A stretch of 64,000 nt of DNA from Penicillium oxalicum (lineage: Eukaryota > Ascomycota > Eurotiomycetes > Eurotiales > Aspergillaceae), in contig NC_064654.1 of the NCBI RefSeq assembly GCF_001723175.1, positions 2,480,001 to 2,544,000 of the forward strand. The letters run 5' to 3'. Each line of letters opens with the position of its first letter. Position 1 is the first letter of the stretch. This document shows positions 23,444 to 34,548 of the stretch, piece after piece. The translations under genes and the position numbers were made by a program. The notes beneath the pieces were generated by a model. That model was given only the letters and a program-made list of their open reading frames with translations. It did no database searches and had not been told where the DNA came from.

Positions 23444-25522
23444 CTCTAACCTGCGGCCCTGCACCAAAGAACACGGATAGGTTGTCGTTGGGTGTCGTTG
23501 AGAGTTGCGGTCGTGGAGTCCGTTGAATTTCGCAGGGCCAGTGTGTTGCTCGCTTGTGCGGTTGCCCTAACTGACGCTAATCCCAAACTGGACTAGCCAT
23601 TTCTTCTGGTCCCATAAAGTCACCTGACCCCTGGTGAACTCGGTCGCTGATTCAGCAAAGCCGCTCGCCGCCCGAGCTCCACACTGCTGGAGTGCAGGCG
23701 CCGGGCGGTCGACTTGCTGTTTCCCAATCCAGACTAGTCTCTTGGCCTTTATCATCACTGAACTATCTGATAACACGAAGTACTGAGCGGCTTAACTTGA
23801 CCTCGATTTTTGTTTGCCTGCATCCTGCATATCTAACTTGGTCCCCTTTGTTTTCCTCGACGACTTCCATATCGTGATGTGCACCAACAAGAACTGGACT
23901 CGGATATTCACTCTCTGAATATTGTTTTCTGAGTTCGAGGATCCGAACCGCCAGGGCCCTTGTTGCTAGTTTGGTAGAGTGTGATTGGTGCCTCGCATCC
24001 ATCTATTGACAGGGCTCCTTGGCACCACAATATCACTGTTCTTCGCGAGGTAGAAGGAGCTGAAGATTGGTGGGAAATAAGTATATATGAAGGAGCTTGT
24101 ACAGCCCGAAGCAAGAGTGGGCAGGTCATCGTGTGTTGACCAAGCATGCTTCATACTCCCTGTGTCCATCTTGCTGTGTGTTTCGCTCCAGGGTCATATA
24201 GCAGGCACAGGTACTCTTGATAGAGCAAGATTTTTCGTTACGAGAGAACCTATACAAACCCCGTTCTGGGGGTATTCCCATGACGAGAAAGAGCCTACGT
24301 TTAGGAGCAAGAACTTCTCAGGATCGCGAAAGAGTCTGAAAATATTGATTTTTCATTTTTGGAAATCTCATGACGCGGAATGTTCAGGTCAATGCATACT
24401 AGGAGTTTGTTCTCTACGCATCTTGCACGACGAGGAAATAACTATGGACAGACTCGTATAAATTTTGCTTTCCACTGGCCACTACTACCCCTCTGAATGT
24501 CAAGCAAGAAGTAGGATTGCATGTACCATGTTTACCGGGTATCTTAGCGAGCGTACTATATATATTTTCTGAGCGTTGAACTGACGATAGGGGAGATCTG
24601 GGCCATGGGTCTTGGTCATGACTAACTCAGGCAAGAAACCCAGTCCGGGCTCATGTTTAACGGTGCCGTACCGGATTTCGAGAAGAGGCATTTACCTAGA
24701 TGGTTTGACCTGCTAGGTAGCGGTGAAACGGCCATGCAAAAAGCAGCTAATGTGGAGAACAGCGACCGTGATTTCAACTTCGAGGATCTAAAGGGTGAAA
24801 GACTACCATAAAGATGATCTCGAGTCCCATAACATACATTGTGGAGTGTAACAACACCCTCAACATGCAACCGGCAACTGAAGCCTCTGGTTTTCAGTAA
24901 CATCTTCATTTTCTCATCACGTATCAAGGCAATCGGCGCTTTTGGAGTCTGATGATTTGGCTCTGTGATCCTGAGGCTCCGGAACCTTAAGAATTCTAGT
25001 CCCGTAGTTGAAGAGTTGGAGAGAAGGCAGGGCAGATGCAGGGATACTCGGTCCCTCGGTCCAAGTCACGGCTGAAGGATGAATCACTGAGCCAGGCGCA
25101 TCTGCTTAAGGTAGAATTATCGCTCGAAACTATCCAAGCACTATGCACATAGGTCTTACTCAAAATAGGTATGGGCCTCCAACGGGCTTAGATAGGTCCT
25201 GCTAATAAGTAGGTACGAAGTACTAAAATTTCAAACAAAAATGGATACGGCACTATGACGGGCAAGCCAGCGGGAGCGATATGTTTCTTTGCTCCTCCAC
25301 TTCATCTTTCAAAGGCCTACCGCCTCGCCGTGCCGGGGTCTAAACTCTATCTCCTCTTGTTTTCCTTTCTTTCTGTACAAAGGTAAGTATATATGTTCAA
25401 ACTTGCCGGCTCCACTCCACCTTCACCGTCTCTCCGAGCAGCATCGTCCCTTGTACCCTCCCAGGTCTGCTAACGCCTCATCCTCTCCAATACTTCGCAA
25501 GAGAAAAAAAAATAACACACAT
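23444..25522. other. Gene-poor stretch upstream of eS8 and downstream of the DUF2470 gene
   Basis: About 2 kb with no supported gene. The proximal part must contain the eS8 promoter. The longest frame (24087..24461, plus, 124 codons) has no recognisable features. Around 25140-25230 the sequence is full of TAGGT/GGTAC-type short motifs (for example AAGTAGGTACGAAGTAC), a look I associate with decayed fungal intergenic repeats, but no terminal repeat or transposase remnant can be defined. Confidence 0.45.
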
Positions 25523-26176
25523 TCAATGCTTCTTTCCACTCTTCTTCGCCCTCTCCTCCTTCACAATCTGGCCAATCCTGACGAATGAACCAAAGCCCTC
25601 AATGAAACACGAGCCCATCCACATGGCCCAGACCTTGGATCCCACAGCCACTCCAAGTGGCTTCAGCCTGAGCACCGCCAACGCCACACTCTCCAAAACA
25701 TGAATCCCAACGACAACCGGGAAAAATACCGGCCAGATTGTATAAATAAAATGCGCAAAGTCCGGAACGAACTTGAACCCCATGTTCTCGTAGACGAACG
25801 CACCAGGCAGGAGATTGCTGCGTCTCCAGCACGTCACGTAGGTGAAGACGACCAATCCGAAGATGACGGCCTGATAGCCCCGCGGGGCACGGTATTCGGT
25901 GAGCGTCACGTCCCAGCGACCTAGGCGGTGGAGGCTGTCGTTGTTGAGTGCGATGAGTCGCGCGCGGGCTTCGGAGTAGTCTTTCATGGGGGGTTGGATG
26001 GGGACGCTGTAGCGGGTGCCGCGGGCGGTGATGATGAGATTGGAGAGGGTCAGGTCTTGCATAGTGGCGCCCTGGGCTTCGTGCGCGGTGATCCCGTTGT
26101 ATGCTTGCAGGTAGAGCTGGAGGGAGTCGGCATGGTCGGCGTTCATGTGCTTGATGATGAAGTCCTTGGAAGACAT
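25523..26176 (-). CDS. DUF2470 domain integral membrane protein
   Basis: A single-exon frame of 217 residues from the ATG at 26176. The N-terminal half (KDFIIKHMNADHADSLQLYL) is typical of DUF2470, a small domain related to the C-terminal part of haem-utilisation and pyridoxamine-oxidase-like proteins. The C-terminal half holds about three hydrophobic segments, near residues 108-125, 140-175 and 180-205, so the protein sits in a membrane. The combination of DUF2470 with a membrane tail is common in filamentous fungi and uncharacterised. It ends in a basic tail (EERAKKSGKKH). The frame continues upstream but only with non-ATG starts. Confidence 0.82.
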   Translation of the reverse strand: MSSKDFIIKHMNADHADSLQLYLQAYNGITAHEAQGATMQDLTLSNLIITARGTRYSVPIQPPMKDYSEARARLIALNNDSLHRLGRWDVTLTEYRAPRGYQAVIFGLVVFTYVTCWRRSNLLPGAFVYENMGFKFVPDFAHFIYTIWPVFFPVVVGIHVLESVALAVLRLKPLGVAVGSKVWAMWMGSCFIEGFGSFVRIGQIVKEERAKKSGKKH

Positions 26177-28408
26177 GGTGGGCTGGCAAAGGTAGGGCGT
26201 GTATAGGCTGCCTGATTGGGGAGAAGGGTGCCCTGATGTGAAGTATTTGTAGCGGAGGATATGGCACTCTCGAATAGCCAGTCGAGTATACAGGTGACGG
26301 ATCGTATAAGGCGTGATGGTGCACCGAGTGCGAACAAAGTGGACGGGTGTATGTTGATAAACGTGCCTGTGCCTGAATGGGGAACCGCAGGATCGACAAG
26401 GATGCCGCCGATAGGGTCGGCCTGCCGTGCAGATCTCCACATGATGCTGGGCCCCCCCGAGCCTCGGCCTGAAATTGGTTTCTGGAACTGCTCGACGGCT
26501 GCGAAGGCAATGCCTCACTTGGTGAAAACCTTTGGCGGACACCTACCACCTACTCTGCATGTAGGGGTTAATGCCAATAAACAAGGTCTACTCATTTCTC
26601 ATATCTCTCCGGATGTAAAAAACGAAATCTGGAACCAGTGACAATCCAAATACCCATCGGCCCGTACTTGTTCTGTAGATGGAAGGACGCGCACACCAAG
26701 TATTTACCAGTTGTAGCCTGTGTTTGGTCTGGATGCTTGCTCTCATACGCGATTTCCGTTTCTTTTTCAATTAGTTGCACATCTTGGACATGTCATCCCA
26801 GTTGTAGTTAGCATTCCTCTTTAAGATACTGGCAGAGGATAAATAACGGAAGACAGGAAGGCTCTAGTTGTCAGATCCAGCTATCCGTCCACCTGATTGA
26901 CCCTTCGATCCACAGAAAGCAGTGGCAGAAATACCCACCAGATGAGACGGGGATATATATCTGGATGCACGTAGATCCTTCCACACATTGAATAGCACTC
27001 GGACGATAGGATAGATTATCCGTGCGAGTGAACAGATCGGGTACTGTCCTGGCATGGATAAAAAGTGTCTCTAATGAAATCTTTCAATAGACTTGAATGT
27101 GAATATCTTATTTTTACTCTACGGTAGATGCAAATAGTACTCACCTTTCCCAGTAGACAACTTTGCCAATCACAGAGTCTGTCTTTTTTTTCCCTGTTGA
27201 TTTGACTGGATTTTCCAGAAAGTACTATCATCACGAATCCTCGATCTTCAAGATAGGGAGAATACTTGTCAAGGGGAGAGAGAGGAGCGCACCTTATACG
27301 AGAGTGAGTATTTATAATACAACATATTGTGAAACTGAGCATTGATGTCTCAAGTGTGTCGTTATATGGACTTGGCTTGCTCTGTTTTCAAATACTGTGT
27401 GGAGGGTATACGACAAGCTTGATTGTGATATGTCAGGTACCTACTCCAATGGGCAAAGGGTACATTAATTGGTAGTCACGGAACCGGGTATTGTTTGTGT
27501 TTATCGGGAAGCTTCTCCCGAATATGGTAGACTTCAGTCTCCATGTAGGACCGCTGACAGAGACTACTGAACGCGACGGAAAGTTCCGACAAGCTGTCAA
27601 ACATGTTAAGAAGTTGACAGCTGATGAATTTCTTGCTCCCATGGAGCTTGACGGTGCAGATAGATGTGGAAGGATCTATCCAAAAGAGAAACCATAAGAT
27701 GTAACTCCAGGTTTCTTTGGAACGCGGGCGTTGACAACTTACGCGACCCGTCTCAAGCTTCTATGTCGCATTCAAAACTAGTCTGACCATGTGCTTTACA
27801 TGCAGAAAGTCTGATCTATCGAAACAGAGGTCGCTGGATTACTGGATGAAAGTAATGTACATCATTGCAGAGTTGTATTAGAGTGATCATAGCACTCCTG
27901 TCAAGAGGGTGCCCCCAAAAACCCTTGCCGACCATCCGCTCAATCACACCACATATACCACATAAACTAGTGATTTCAGAGCGGAACAAAAATCGTGCCA
28001 GGGTGGGAAGACTGGGAGCGGTGGCGGATCTGTCAGGGCCGACCAAGAGGAGAACCAATCATGGTGCTCCGTAAAGAAATAAAAAAAAAGGGGGGAGGGG
28101 GGGGATGTAGCATAGAAATAAAGACAATTGACGTCGCGAAGACGAAAAAGACAAGGGCTCTATCCATAGGACGCAAGCATGCAACAGCGATCAAGAGCAA
28201 CGACGAAGAAAAACAAGAGATTCGGCATAGCGACTGGTGGCATCGATCGTAACAGTCATGAGCAGTTTGGAAGTATGTGGCAAGCTGCGAGCAGTTGTTT
28301 CGCAACCAAAAGTTCCTCACGGAGAGGGAGGCGATGGTAAGGAGTAGACAGGATCGGATCGAATCGAGGCGATGGGTACAATGTTCTTAGGCACTGTAGT
28401 CGGGGCAA
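26177..28408. other. Gene-poor stretch, AT-rich, 2.2 kb
   Basis: No coding region supported. The DUF2470 gene promoter lies at the left end. Several 60-110 codon frames occur on both strands without protein-like composition. An A-run followed by G-runs lies at about 28080-28106. No tRNA-like fold or terminal repeats were recognised. Confidence 0.45.
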
Positions 28409-29051
28409 TCAACTCCTAGTTCACGTTGAGCAAATGGCAACTTGGGAGGCGAGGGAGTGGAATTGACCATCGACAGGAGGGCCAAGAAAGAAAAAAGAAA
28501 AAGGGAAGGTTCGAGGTCACACGGAGGGGTGCATTCGAGGCTGGCAACGGGGTCATGGGAAAAGGGAAGGGGGGCAAAACTTACATGAGTGCCAAGGTCA
28601 GGTCACCGTGAATGCGAGCCTTCAGCTCGACCTCAATCTCGAGATTCAACTCGAGCTTCAATTTCATGCCATCTTGATCAGCAAAGGCATCGCCGGTCTT
28701 CTCCTGCGGAGCAAAGTTCATGCCCCCGCTAGGGCGTTCGCCCGAAGAGCCCTGCGACCAGGGCTGCATGGACTTGCCCTGGACCACGTCGTCATCGTCG
28801 GAGTATTCATCAGAGTAGTCATCCTCGTCGTCGAACTCTTCCGAATCATATTGATCGTCGTCATCGGAGTATTCATCGGCCTCTTTGGGCTGTTGCCGCC
28901 GGCGCTGCAGCTGCTGTTTCTTCTTGGGGGCAACTTCTTCTTCCTCATCAGAGTATTCGACATCGTCGGCACTGTCGTAATCTTCTTCCGAGTCGTAGTC
29001 TGGCACCTGGAATTGCTTCTGCTGCTCCTTGGTCTTTTCGGCGGTCGCCAT
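28409..29051 (-). CDS. Uncharacterised acidic low-complexity protein, copy A of a paralogue pair
   Basis: I do not recognise a named family. Exon 1 (29051..28585) encodes 155 residues: a short Gln/Lys start, then long Asp/Glu/Tyr/Ser stretches (YDSEEDYDSADD, YSDEYSDDDD) and a Lys/Gln/Arg-rich patch, all expected to be disordered. The last 27 or so residues alternate hydrophobic and charged positions (LKLELNLEIEVELKARIHG, then DLTLALM) and closely match the end of the plus-strand protein at 31.9 kb. The frame runs into GTAAGT after LALM. An acceptor at 28416 followed by G-AGT-TGA gives LMS and stop, so the terminal exon is only 7 nt (28415..28409). The product would be 157 residues. The terminal exon rests on analogy with copy B. 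Confidence 0.72.
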
Positions 29052-29895
29052 GTTGTGAGATTAAGGCGGTTGATTCTCTTTTGCAGGAATTGGTGAGTCG
29101 GGGAGAAGGATGAATGAGAGAGAGAGAGAGAGAGACAGACGATGGCCGACACAGGACAGCAACGCAAGTAGTCAAGGGTTGGATAGAGCTCTTGAGTAGA
29201 CAATTGGGGTTCAAATTGAAGAAGGGAATAAAAGAAAAAAAGAGGCAAGCGGTGATATGATAATGGGAAAGTGATAGACAAATGACCCAACCTACGTCCG
29301 ATGTACGCCAAAGAGTTCAGAGCCAGTCAGAGCAAGCAAGCGACGGAGGGCGAGGGTGTGCTTCCAGAGAAGCATCATCTGCATCATCGTCAATTGAGTC
29401 TCTACCCTCAAACATGACGTTGGCGGCGGGATGCACCGCTGCTCCACTGGGGGAAATGACCCTCCAGGAGGGCCTCCGTGGCTTCATGCAGCCGTAAATT
29501 AAAATGATAAAACCGGCCCTGTGGTATGTATTGAAAGATGGACCACGATGCCACAAAAGAGGTCGAGCCCAGAAAAGTGACGTGGTTTGCATTCAACCCA
29601 CTCTGGCGTCTCTGACCACCCAGACGAAACTGAGACACTTGATTGGGTGAACAGGGCAGCTGTCGAACGGTTACAGTTTTCTAGTGTTGAGCACTCGTCA
29701 GACTTGACCATGAAATGATGGTGTTCGTACGACATGTGCTGGGTGCATGGCTACATGTAATCATCCATCCTCTGGTACCTGGTCTAATGGCACTGTCCGG
29801 GTGAAGTGCACCTTTGATGGGTTGAACCCACCAAGACACACTCATCCATGGGCTCCTGGAGGGTCCTTGGGGATGGGCGACCGAGTTGGTGTACT

Positions 29896-29932
29896 TGGAT
29901 CTCCTTCTGGCTCTCAACCAGAAGGAGATCCA
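29896..29932. repeat. Perfect inverted repeat: 15-bp arms, 7-nt loop
   Basis: The left arm begins TGGATCTCC and ends TTCTGG; the right arm begins CCAGAAGG and ends GATCCA. The loop is CTCTCAA. Read as RNA on either strand it forms an uninterrupted 15-bp stem. There is no following T-run, so it is not a bacterial-type terminator. Confidence 0.9.
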
Positions 29933-30758
29933 TGGATATTGTTCCGCCTAGTCGCCCTCGTGGTTCTCATGCCCGGTTATCATCCAAGACCAATGTGGCC
30001 GTTACGCTTCCCGTGGGTGTGCTCCACCTGTCATCTTACGGGTGTGAGTGAGCGCCATCTGGCGGAGATGTGGCTGATCTCGACTGGTCACTCAATCCTG
30101 TTCGAGGGTACCGCGGCGTCGAACCACCTCGCCCCGAGCTGGTGTGGCGTCATGTTGACTCGTCGGGCTGGGATGAGTCGTCTCATCCAGTCTTCCTAGA
30201 CAGTCAAAGACAATGAGTAGCCTGACGTCTGTCCGGTCGTCTGGTATTGTACGACCTGAGCAGTCCAGGTGTAACTGTCCCGCCCACACTGGCGCCAGGT
30301 CCGCGTGGACCAACCTTGACTCTTACGTCGACTTTCATTTATAAAAGTGGGGCTCATCAACGGTGGCTGGAGGGCGGGAGAGTGGCCCATGCCACAACTG
30401 GTCTGGAAGTTCTGGACTCGTATTCCTGCGGTGTATTCCTATGACTTACCGGACAACCCGCTTCGAAGAGGAAACATGATTGCCTGGGATCGATGAGACG
30501 GCCGCATGAGTGCTTGTCTCTGTTGTTGCGTATGTAGCGGACGGTCCCTCGTTCGTTGACTCGTCCGATAACCTCATTGACATTTCCTTTGGTGACTCCA
30601 GGCCTTCTGTGCGACTAGGCTTGTCTCATGATAGATGACTGATCCCGAAGAAGAGATGAATAGGTCCTGTCCGGTCGTACGGGGCTACAGCCGTGAATTC
30701 GGGGAGAACAACCTGTGCAGTACGCGACCACCGACCACGTAGCCGGGGGTTCCTGCTA

Positions 30759-30806
30759 AGTACTCAGTACTATAACCACTCATAGTACTCCTTAGAAGAG
30801 TACTGT
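30759..30806. repeat. Cluster of AGTACT palindromes
   Basis: Four copies of AGTACT occur within about 48 bases. Two of them form an 8-bp inverted repeat (AGTACTAT at 30766..30773 and ATAGTACT at 30782..30789). A tandem GGTACCA pair follows about 20 bases downstream. No function assigned. Confidence 0.7.
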
Positions 30807-31911
30807 AGTTTGATGGCTTGTTTGGAGGTACCAGGTACCAGGACCCATTCGGTCGACATGAAATGGAATTGCCTGGACGGAAACCCATGGCACCGGCCGA
30901 GCTGAAACGTTATCCGTCACCGGAGAATTTCATCGTCTTGTTTCCCCACGAGTCCGCTTCGACGTCATCGTGCGGCCCATTTTCCTCCTCCCAGCCGGGC
31001 AGAGGCCAATCATCGTGTGTTGGAGACTGACTTGTCTCCACTTTTCCATGGAAAGGTGAGTTTCCGATACAAGAGTAGTCAACTGTAGTCAAGTACACAT
31101 GGGAGTGGATGAATCTATTCTTGTCGACGGAGGATACTTTCTATAGAATTGTTCCTTTTGAGGAGGGAGGACTGGGAGATTGTCGTGTCAGCGGATGACT
31201 TCGTCCAACAGTATATGTCTATCTCTCTTCCGTCTCTCAGAATCCCGCTTTGCCGGAATTGCTCTTTTTTTTCTTGTCCTCGTTTATTGCACTGTCACGG
31301 CCACTCTGGATGAACCGAACAATTGGTAGTTGGAAATCCGCACAGAAAATTCAAATGATTGTCATGTGTCAAACAAACCAGGATAATCTCTTTTTTCCCA
31401 TTTCCATCTGACGTCGGGGGCGCCAATGAACATCTTCCGCAAAGATCATCGTAACTCATCCGACTCCGCTTCTATTTCCCAATTATATCATTTTCTTTTT
31501 TTCTTCCTGCATCTTCGGTTGGTCTTTTTTTCTTTCGGAGTGGCTTGCACAAGGTCTAATTAATTAACGAGGTGGAACAATGACTGGCCACAGAGCTCCG
31601 CCGACATCATCGGTAAGCTCATACTTGGTCCTCCCCACACCACCAGCCAGTGCATCCACTCCTATTCGGAGATCCTCTTACCTTGCCATGTCACCCTGTA
31701 CCTGCCATGATACTGGTGGGACCTTCTCTGACGAGCAAAAGTTTCACTGGCGCAGTTGCCCGTAAGTCCTGATGGTGCTGGTGCACCTCCGGATCCCTGG
31801 TGACGCGGAGTCCTTCATAACCCCTCCGAAATAGTCTTCTGGATCTTCATATTTCCCCTCTTTACCCACCTCCATCGACTCTTCCTCTTCTTTTTTTCTT
31901 CTTCTTTCACC

Positions 31912-32862
31912 ATGGCCGATAAAGAAGCTACTTCTAATCAGGATACCTCTTCAACCGCCGGCACTCCCGATAAGCCCAAGCGAACTCCCCCCAAGCTAGG
32001 CAAGAAGACTCCTGCCAAACAAGAACAGACGCCTCCCCCTTCGGAACAAGGCCAACCCGAGCAAGACCAGGACGACTCTGCCAAGCCTGAGACAGAAGAC
32101 CAAGAGCCCTCTGAGGATCAGGAACAAGAGCCGGAGCAGGATCAGGACCAGGATCCAGAAGCAAAAGAGGAAGAAGACGGACAAGAATCAGAGCCGCCCA
32201 AGCAAGAAGCCGACTCGGACCACGAGCCATCCAAAGAAGACGACAAAGAAGCTGAGCCCGAGCCCGAGCCTCAGCCCGAACCCAAGTCGCAACCCGAACG
32301 CCGCAGTCGCAAGTCTCGGACCCAACGTGCCCAAGAGTCAGACGTGGAAACAATTCCTCGAAACAACATGGACGGTCAACCTGAGAAGCGTCGCCAGCGC
32401 ACCCGCCGCACCCGTCAATCCCAGCAGCAGCAGGGTGGTCAAGACGGTGGTCCTCTCGGAGGCCTGGGCGGAGTCGACCAGGCGGGCCAGTTGGTGCAAA
32501 ACACCGCCGGCAATGCGCTGAATGGAGTCACTGGCTCGGCCGGCAAGGCCGTCGGTGGCCTACTCGGTGGTGGCCAAAAGGAAGGCAAGGATGACGGCGG
32601 CAAGGACGAACAGCTGCGACTGCGACTGGATCTGAACCTCGACATTGAAATTCAGTTGAAGGCGAAGATCCACGGTGATCTCACCCTGGGCTTGTTGTCA
32701 GTATTCCCTTCTTTTCACTCTTGCGTGTCTTTTTTTTTATCTGTTGGATTGATAAAAGGCCCTTTCCCTATTGGTCTTCCCATATCTGCATTCGCACATA
32801 CAGAAACAACTTTCACCGGCGAGAACACTTTTTGACTGACTAACTGACTTTACAGGAATTAA
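31912..32862 (+). CDS. Uncharacterised Gln/Glu/Pro-rich protein, copy B of a paralogue pair
   Basis: Not a family I can name. Exon 1 (31912..32696) encodes 261 residues: a Lys/Pro/Gln/Glu-rich disordered region with Glu-Pro-Glu repeats (EPEPEPQPEPKSQPE), a basic patch (EKRRQRTRRTRQSQQQQ), then a Gly-rich segment (GGLGGVDQAGQLVQNTAG and SAGKAVGGLLGGGQ). It closes with RLDLNLDIEIQLKAKIHG, then DLTLGLL, matching copy A. A splice donor after GLL (GTCAGT), a good branch site (CTAAC) and acceptor (TTTACAG) lead to a 7-nt last exon (32856..32862) encoding N and stop, giving 263 residues. The frame also reads on for 38 codons through the intron, so the unspliced alternative cannot be excluded. Disorder plus a short conserved tail suggests a scaffold or interaction peptide. 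Confidence 0.75.
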
Positions 32863-34548
32863 TCTGGCCACCATATAGTAGCTAGACGATTTTTCGTCAG
32901 CATACTGTTGTTTATTTCTGCGCCACACTCTTGCCACGATTCTAACGTTTCGATCTTTTTTTTCTCATCTTGTCACTGATGCCCCTTATCATCAAGGCCA
33001 AGCTCAATCCGCTTGGGCCCATCTTGCACTTACGACCCCAACTTCTTTCTATGACGCTTTACGGTGAAGCACCACGCAGACTTGCATAGCTCAGCGGGAT
33101 CCTCAATCCCCCTTCTCTATAACTTTTTTGCCCGTCTTGGATCCGTCTTTGCCTTGTGATACGACGTGTGCTACGTTCTTGACGTATTTCTTTACCATTC
33201 TGTCTGACTTGAGCTGCTCTCGATTTGCCTGTTGCTTTTGTCTTTTTCTTTGTTTCCTATCCACTCTATCTTGGCTGCTCCTCCCCCTCCGACCTCAAAT
33301 GACCTCAGCTCTTGCTCTAGATTTTGACATGGTCGTGACAATGCCCGGTTCTCCTCACGGCTCTGTGCTGGGCCTCCCTAATCTCATTTGGATGTGTACA
33401 GTAAAAATTTAATCACAGTGTTAAACTTGCTGATCTGCAGGCTAAATGGAGCATAATCAAAGACCTTTTCTCCACATTCCAAAGGGAGAGCCACGATCTT
33501 GGAAGCTACTCCTGCATTAGTGTTTGTTACATATGTTGCTCGTCAGCTACATCGTATATGGTCGAACTACATGAAGTCCCATTGCATTCATTCCAGTGCC
33601 GAAGCAGGTAAATTACATCAAGCACACCTAGCACAGAGTCATGATATCTGAGCGAAACCCAGCCCCCGCCCGAATCCACCCATCTGTCTTTCCCAGCCCT
33701 GCCTGATTGATGTCATTGCTCGGTCCTCCTGCGCGAGCAATTACTGGTAGATAACGACTGAGGCATTGAACAGACCCCGTGTCTGTACCCATTGATACTA
33801 AGCGCGAGCCTACCTAACTTCCACTCAATCAGTATCTTATTCCTGGAAGTCTCAGCTGGAGCTTCGGGGGTGGACCCGTAGGTATCTACGAGAGATAGGT
33901 ATTGGAGCGACTTACGTAGTAAGTGGTCGTGACTTGGGAGCAGGGCTGGGAGTTGGAATCTACCTAGATAGACAGTTTATACCCCTCAAGGATAAATATT
34001 AAGTAAATAAAAAATATGTAATCGAAAGTTGACTACGACAAGGCAGATTGTTCCTCTTGATAAGTATTTCCCTCCCGTGATCAATTGGTGATTATGTACG
34101 TGTAGAGTATACTGGGTAGAGTTTGAAGATGACAAGACTGGGATGTCTGCATGGTGGGATCTCCCCGACAAACTGAAGAAAAAGCCGTGAAAACCAGGGG
34201 GAAAAGAGGAACAAATACACCTGATCCATGACAGGGAAAGCTTATAGAAATCCTCCGACTCTTGTCGCGTGGAAAATCCGGCGTGGCAAAGCGAGCGAGA
34301 TGCTCTCGGCTTGACTCTGATTCCATGTGTATATGTATATGCAATGGACGACGAACTAACATCAAGTTTGGTCGCGGGCAAGGGAAATGTAATGAAATGG
34401 ACCGATAGAAAAAAAAACCGCCCCAAAACGTTGGCTGCATGTAGGGCCCTAATCCCTTCCTCCTTCCCAATGATGATAATGATGATCATGATCATGATCA
34501 TCATGCAAAATGTGCAAATCTTTTTCTTTTACTCGGCCGACCTCTATT
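32863..34548. other. Intergenic between copy B and the phosphate transporter (3' ends facing)
   Basis: About 1.7 kb, with 3'UTRs entering from both sides. T-rich and C/T-rich sequence follows copy B. No gene-like frame; the 94-codon frame at 33128..33412 is low in information and lacks a domain. Multiple TAGGTA/TACCTA motifs lie near 33810-33970. A long palindrome sits next to the transporter's stop codon. Confidence 0.45.
34479..34504. repeat. 26-bp perfect palindrome built of ATGATC units
   Basis: The sequence equals its own reverse complement across 26 bases (core GATCATGATC). It is a short microsatellite-like tract 45 bases beyond the phosphate transporter stop codon, so it falls within or just past the 3'UTR. 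Confidence 0.85.

Larger units (their letters stand above)
29052..31911. other. Divergent intergenic region between the two paralogues, 2.9 kb
   Basis: Lies between the 5' ends of the two related genes and must contain both promoters. Pyrimidine-rich tracts precede the plus-strand start (31480-31545 and 31880-31905), and an AG microsatellite (about 29116-29134) lies before the minus-strand start. The central part (29.7-30.9 kb) holds a perfect hairpin, a cluster of AGTACT palindromes and GGTACC repeats. No coding frame with protein-like sequence was found. Confidence 0.5.

Noticed and set aside
24087..24461. 124-codon frame in the gap upstream of eS8
   Set aside because: No recognisable motif or splice support; could be chance in an AT-rich gap.
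29747..30199. 150-codon frame between the paralogues
   Set aside because: Trp/Pro/His-rich, spans the hairpin, no splice or domain support.
33080..33120. tRNA-like text (GCATAGCTCAGCGGGATC)
   Set aside because: Lacks anticodon arm, T-loop and acceptor stem; taken as chance.
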